Below the pieces are notes generated by a model, which was given only the letters and a program-made list of their open reading frames with translations, was not told where the DNA came from and made no database searches. Below, in pieces: positions 60,618 through 64,000 of a DNA stretch of 64,000 nucleotides. Position numbers and translations under genes: made by a program. The DNA is from Pedobacter sp. L105 (GTDB lineage: Bacteria; Bacteroidota; Bacteroidia; Sphingobacteriales; Sphingobacteriaceae), in the NCBI RefSeq assembly GCF_009765875.1, contig NZ_LMUP01000014.1:1-64000 (forward strand). The letters are read 5' to 3'. Numbering within the stretch: the stretch's first letter is position 1; every line of letters begins with the position of its first letter.

Positions 60618-61726
60618 TGGAACAAATAGAATCAGACCGGCTGAAAGGCCTAAATCGTTTTTTAAATCTTGAAAGCGGCAAATATAGGGAGTTACAGCAG
60701 ATTGTCAGTTTTGCTGCAGAGATCTGCGGTACGTCAAGTGCCCTGGTCACTTTTACTGACAAGGATGTAGAGGCAATTAAATTTAATACAGGCGTTGATT
60801 TGCTGAGTACGGCAAGAGAAAATTCTTTTTGCAAGCTCATGATTGAAGATTATCAAGTGTTTATGTTACCGGATACTGCTGCCGACGAAAGATTTGCACA
60901 TCACCCCCTGGTTACAGCTGAACCCCATATCAGATTTTTTGCCGGTATACCATTGACCACACCCGACGGACATTACCTGGGTAGTCTCTGTGTAATCGAT
61001 ACCCTGGCAAACTCACTCACTGAAACCCAACAAAAGATGCTGTATATTTTGTCAAAACAGGTGATCCAGCTCATTGAGTTTGACGAGAGCCTTGCCTTGC
61101 TAAAAGAGCAGTTTGAGGAAGCAAAAAATGCAGAAATTAAGATGCGGGCATTTTTTGATAGTATAGCTTCCGTTTATTTACTGCTTGATAAAGATTATCA
61201 TGTTTTAGCCTTTAACAAGATGTGTAGAGAAAATGTGAAGCAGAATTCTGGATTGGATCTTTGCGCAGGGATGAACATTAGGGACTTTATGCCTATAGAT
61301 CATTTTAAAGATCTAATCAAATATTATGAGAAGGCATTAGCTGGAGAAACATCCCGTATTGAGAAATATTTCAAGTTTGAGAACTTTTCTATTTTTTGTG
61401 ATCTTACGTTTAATCCAGCTTACAATGATGAAGGAGAAATCATAGGGGTATCTTATAATTCAATAGATATTTCAGAAATTATGAGGAACCGGGATACTTT
61501 TAAGGAAAGTCAGTCGATTTTAGACAAGATCGCTTATATACAGTCGCACGAATTGCGTAAACCTGTAGCGAATATTAAGGGGCTCTTGCTGCTTTTGGAA
61601 ATGGAAGAATATTTGGAAGTTATCCCTGAGCTGAAACAAATGCAGGAAGCCGTTGTTAATCTTGATGAAATAATTGCACTTATTGTAAATTACACAGCGA
61701 AAACAATTAATAAAATTAATAATTAA
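60617..61726 (+). CDS. GAF-PAS protein with a lone HisKA-like helix
   Basis: This 369-residue paralogue of the preceding protein has GAF (about 15-155: NSFCKLMIEDYQVFMLPDTAADERFAHHPL, HIRFFAGIPLTTPDGHYLGSLCVID) and PAS (about 175-295). It ends in a helical region with IQSHELRKPVANIKGLLLLLE, a HisKA-like motif that keeps the phospho-acceptor His. No HATPase_c domain follows, so it cannot autophosphorylate alone. It could be a phosphotransfer protein, an inactive kinase stub or a heterodimer partner. The ATG overlaps the last base of the upstream stop, indicating cotranslation. The two genes look like a tandem duplication. Confidence 0.82.
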   Translation: MEQIESDRLKGLNRFLNLESGKYRELQQIVSFAAEICGTSSALVTFTDKDVEAIKFNTGVDLLSTARENSFCKLMIEDYQVFMLPDTAADERFAHHPLVTAEPHIRFFAGIPLTTPDGHYLGSLCVIDTLANSLTETQQKMLYILSKQVIQLIEFDESLALLKEQFEEAKNAEIKMRAFFDSIASVYLLLDKDYHVLAFNKMCRENVKQNSGLDLCAGMNIRDFMPIDHFKDLIKYYEKALAGETSRIEKYFKFENFSIFCDLTFNPAYNDEGEIIGVSYNSIDISEIMRNRDTFKESQSILDKIAYIQSHELRKPVANIKGLLLLLEMEEYLEVIPELKQMQEAVVNLDEIIALIVNYTAKTINKINN

Positions 61727-61822
61727 AAGTTGCTAAAAGCGTTTACTGGTGGTTGTATGGCAATCTGTAAGGATTAAAAAATAATTTCTGGTGTTTAAAG
61801 CGTTTACTAACCGAAAAAAATT

Positions 61823-62131
61823 ATGATTATTATTGCTAATCAAAAGAGAATATTGAGCGAGATCTTCTTTGAAACATTGGAATCTTCTTTTGGGGATTTT
61901 GTTAATGAGACACTAGGTACTGATTATATATTTAATTATATCATTGCAGAGGATTTAGTAACGATCAGGTCGATGGATAGAAATATTGCCTGTGTACTGG
62001 TAAATTACGCTGACATCAGGGTAGAAAAGGTTTATGAAGATGTGCTGGCCTTCGATTTGATAATGGACAGCCTCATTAGGTTTATTCATGCAGCTGTTGG
62101 TAATCAATTTGAGGTATCTGCTTTGGAGTAG
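61823..62131 (+). CDS. Small protein of unknown function
   Basis: This 102-residue ORF begins MIIIANQKRILSEIFFETLESSFG and ends FEVSALE. It is acidic, has no signal peptide, and reads as an alpha/beta protein (helix ILSEIFFETLESSF, strands NYIIAEDLVTIRS and IACVLVNYADIRV). No family is recognised. It follows the GAF-PAS pair by about 97 bases; the 12-base sequence AAAGCGTTTACT appears twice in that gap (61737-61748 and 61797-61808). It may be cotranscribed with the pair. Confidence 0.55.
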   Translation: MIIIANQKRILSEIFFETLESSFGDFVNETLGTDYIFNYIIAEDLVTIRSMDRNIACVLVNYADIRVEKVYEDVLAFDLIMDSLIRFIHAAVGNQFEVSALE

Positions 62132-62492
62132 GAGATATGTTGAGTGAATGTGCTTAAACCGATGATTGGCTTAAATCAATTTATTCCTGAAATGTTTATT
62201 GGAGATGAAAAAGTTATAGTATAAACTTGATCTCAGGGATGTTTTTATACATTCTCTTATAGATGGCTCAAAGAGTTATTTAATTGAATCTCATGGAGTA
62301 AATCTAGGGTATATTTATATGAAGTCAATCAATGAAAATACCGGTTTGCCGGAGTGGGAGGAGATTATAAATGACCTGCATGCTTAAACGGCTGAGGTGG
62401 GCGCTTTTATTTTGCGTTCGGGTTTGTAGTTAGTTTGTTTTTTTGAGGGTTAAGATCTGATTTTACAGATGGGATCAAAAGGACCATCAACC
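62132..62492. other. Gene-poor region containing an ORF remnant
   Basis: Apart from the remnant at 62162-62387, no reading frame longer than a few tens of codons is supported. No promoter or RNA gene was recognised. Confidence 0.4.
62162..62387 (+). pseudogene. Frameshifted remnant of a small protein gene
   Basis: An ATG at 62162 opens MIGLNQFIPEMFIGDEKVIV and stops at 62222-62224. In the next frame an open stretch runs YKLDLRDVFIHSLIDG and continues to TAA at 62385-62387, ending GLPEWEEIINDLHA. A single frameshift around 62215-62224 would join the two into one protein of about 75 residues. The second part alone has an ATG only at 62319 (22 codons). The family is unknown; it could be a decayed small gene or chance. 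Confidence 0.35.
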
Positions 62493-62606
62493 GTAAACTC
62501 TATTCAGTAATTAAATTTATCATTGTAAACCACAGGCAGTAAAAACAAATTTTATTGTAAACCCAAATTAGTAATTTACTTTCTTAATGTAAACTTATGT
62601 CAGTGT
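62493..62606. repeat. Four degenerate repeats at an exact 32-base period
   Basis: GTAAAC occurs at 62493, 62525, 62557 and 62589, each followed after six variable bases by (C/T)AGT(A/G). Only these two blocks are conserved; the 6- and 14-base spacers vary and are A/T-rich. The layout resembles a series of protein-binding sites, such as transposase sites at the end of an IS21-like element, rather than a CRISPR. Confidence 0.75.
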
Positions 62607-62654
62607 TCGAGTCAAGTGGCAAGTTAACACACCTTTCACATAGGTTTCAAAGAG

Positions 62655-62705
62655 GGTTAACATAGGGTTGACATAGGTAGGGGGTATGTCAACCCTATGT
62701 TAACC
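62655..62705. repeat. Perfect 20-bp inverted repeat containing internal direct repeats
   Basis: Arms 62655-62674 and 62686-62705 are exact reverse complements around an 11-base loop (AGGTAGGGGGT). Within the left arm GTTAACATAGG and GTTGACATAGG are near-identical direct repeats. No T-run follows on either strand. It sits about 95 bases beyond the stop of the minus-strand DUF4153 gene and about 50 bases past the 32-base repeats. Confidence 0.75.
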
Positions 62706-62799
62706 TCGTATGGATATTCTGACAATTTCAACCTTCACTACTACTATCCTATACCGAGATTAGGAGAAGACGGGGTTTTTTATGGAAGAGTAATCGTGA

Positions 62800-64000
62800 T
62801 TATTTCGCTTTAATCAGGAATACGCCATTGTTATAGGTAATCTTTTTTATCGTTTTGTTTTTGTCCCGGTTAAACCTGATAGAATTTATTTTATAGACGA
62901 CCTTGAAATTTTTGGTTTCTCCAATAACACCTAGCATAGCTGCAGGAAGGCTATATGTATATTCCGCATTATTGGATACCTTATAGGTTTTTAATTTTTC
63001 AGGGCTTTTGAGCAGCTGATTTAAAAACTCTTTTAAATCGAACAGGGCAGTGTCGTTGTTCAGCCGAAGTGATAATACTCCATTTTCGGTCATGCTTTCT
63101 TTAACAGTGATTTTGCGTGTTGCATTAATATTTGTATCCTGCTCAAAGCTGCTTTCCTGCAGGATGTAATCATATCCCTTGATTTCTACCAGGCCTATTT
63201 CAATATCTTTAATAAAATAACTATCAACCCTGGAACGATGTTTATATGAACTATAATCTTCTATATCATGAGTACTGAAATCACCCAGACCAAGGTAATT
63301 CTGAAGCCAGTTTATTTTTAGATTGTCCAGGTCATACCTTAGGCTATAACGATTAGGTTTGCCTTTTTTTAAGCTGTTCGATAAGGAATCTGTAACCTGA
63401 TCCAGCTCTTTATTGATATACGGCTGGAGGGCACCGTAACCATACTGTTCAATAATATACCTCAGTGTACTTGCAGCATAGTTACCATCCTTTAGCGGGA
63501 TATTTTTTATTGCTGTTATTTTGTGATCTTTATAAGCATGGTTCCTTTTGAAGATGTTAGTCAGAATCTTTACTTGTGAGTAAGAAGACACAGAAAATGC
63601 ACTTTGTGGTCCATATATACAAACGATAGTGAATATGCAAAGTGAAATAGGGACAAGCTTAATGTTCTGTTTGCGGGATAGCAGGAAATAAACTGTGATA
63701 AATAACAACCAGAAAGCGAGCATGATCAGGAAATACCTTTTCTCTGTAATCCCATAGCTGAAAACCCTGGCACCTACGGCCAAGAATAACAGGACGATCA
63801 GCGGGAGCATCAGAAAATAAAAGCTACGGGCATAAGTTTTTATCCATCCATTTTCTGCCTGTTCACGAATGGGAAATACTAAAAGGAGGGAGAGGATGCC
63901 AAATACTGCATATCCCAATATTAAGTTGGCTACGAGTCCTTTAGGAAGATTCCATTGTACAAGAATTTTAGCCTCGTAGGCCAATAGTATGATCACATAA
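62800..64000 (-). CDS. DUF4153 family membrane protein, 5' end beyond the window
   Basis: The frame is open to the window edge (the codon before the GTG at 63996 is Tyr), so the N-terminus lies beyond base 64000; about 400 residues are visible. It begins inside a TM region (IILLAYEAKILVQWNLPKGLVANLILGYAVFGILSLLL) with more TM helices (SFYFLMLPLIVLLFLAVGARVF, YFLIMLAFWLLFITVYFLL, LVPISLCIFTIVCIYG). The soluble C-terminal ~240 residues start SSYSQVKILTNIF. This TM order, with YEAKIL and KGLVANL, matches DUF4153. Function unknown. Confidence 0.82.
   Translation of the reverse strand, partial: YVIILLAYEAKILVQWNLPKGLVANLILGYAVFGILSLLLVFPIREQAENGWIKTYARSFYFLMLPLIVLLFLAVGARVFSYGITEKRYFLIMLAFWLLFITVYFLLSRKQNIKLVPISLCIFTIVCIYGPQSAFSVSSYSQVKILTNIFKRNHAYKDHKITAIKNIPLKDGNYAASTLRYIIEQYGYGALQPYINKELDQVTDSLSNSLKKGKPNRYSLRYDLDNLKINWLQNYLGLGDFSTHDIEDYSSYKHRSRVDSYFIKDIEIGLVEIKGYDYILQESSFEQDTNINATRKITVKESMTENGVLSLRLNNDTALFDLKEFLNQLLKSPEKLKTYKVSNNAEYTYSLPAAMLGVIGETKNFKVVYKINSIRFNRDKNKTIKKITYNNGVFLIKAK

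Noticed and set aside
62493..62606. Short CRISPR array
   Set aside because: Only two 5-6 base blocks per unit are conserved, the period of 32 bases is too short for repeat plus spacer, and no cas gene is near.
1..64000. tRNA, rRNA, prophage or known defence systems
   Set aside because: No tRNA-like cloverleaf, rRNA sequence, integrase, phage structural gene or recognised defence operon was seen on reading the window.

Overview
The window looks like chromosomal DNA of a Bacteroidota member, most probably Sphingobacteriaceae (Pedobacter-like). The evidence is a gliding/type IX secretion (T9SS) surface protein with a type B sorting tail, PorP/SprF proteins, a SusC/SusD pair with FecR anti-sigma and ECF sigma genes, a eukaryote-type (GSII) glutamine synthetase, a b558-type three-gene succinate dehydrogenase, DUF4153/DUF418/DUF2252 proteins, TAnnTTTG-like promoter boxes and a general lack of strong Shine-Dalgarno sequences. 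The genus is inferred from gene content; no rRNA or tRNA gene was seen.

Layout. 1-6.9 kb: the 3' end of one porP/sprF gene, then a 1520-residue lectin/Ig-repeat adhesin with a T9SS tail, overlapping a complete porP/sprF. Two decayed extra copies of the porP 3' end follow at an exact 100-base period. 7-10 kb: a TonB-dependent receptor. 10-14.1 kb: a TesA-like SGNH hydrolase divergent from an ABC ATPase and a large FtsX-type permease, the same arrangement as tesA/ybbA/ybbP of E. coli. 14.2-22.1 kb: a lone receiver-domain protein, an aldose epimerase, a CocE-type hydrolase, a DisA_N (diadenylate cyclase-like) protein with an altered motif, and an MFS transporter plus gluconokinase operon. 22.1-33.4 kb: small exported proteins, a LuxR-type regulator tail-to-tail with a GNAT protein, an alpha/beta hydrolase, a large exported GH-like protein, a hybrid histidine kinase and a DUF418 membrane protein. 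33.5-38.8 kb: a SAM-I riboswitch in front of a cysteine desulfurase-like gene, a DUF2252 protein, a secreted non-specific nuclease and GSII. 39.2-42.2 kb: a GAF-PAS-PAS protein, methionine aminopeptidase and a Pro-1 tautomerase.

42.3-49.8 kb is a compact metabolic operon: outer-membrane porin, DASS-type anion/dicarboxylate transporter, SdhC, SdhA, SdhB and class II fumarase. It forms a plausible path from outer-membrane entry of C4-dicarboxylates to oxidation of succinate via fumarate to malate. It ends at an 18-bp-stem terminator shared with a Crp/Fnr regulator gene.

50.6-59.2 kb: an array of 23-base direct repeats precedes a MauE/DoxX-like membrane protein and three paralogous 105-residue exported proteins, each with a cysteine pair. 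Convergent to these is a SusD, SusC (with STN domain), FecR, ECF-sigma group. 59.5-64 kb: two tandem GAF-PAS proteins without a kinase domain, an unknown 102-residue protein, and a gene-poor stretch holding a frameshifted ORF remnant, a 32-base-period repeat array and a 20-bp perfect inverted repeat. The last gene is a DUF4153 membrane protein that runs off the window. The least explained parts are the exported two-cysteine protein cluster with its repeat array, the DisA_N protein, the porP tail array and the structured DNA at 62.5-62.7 kb.
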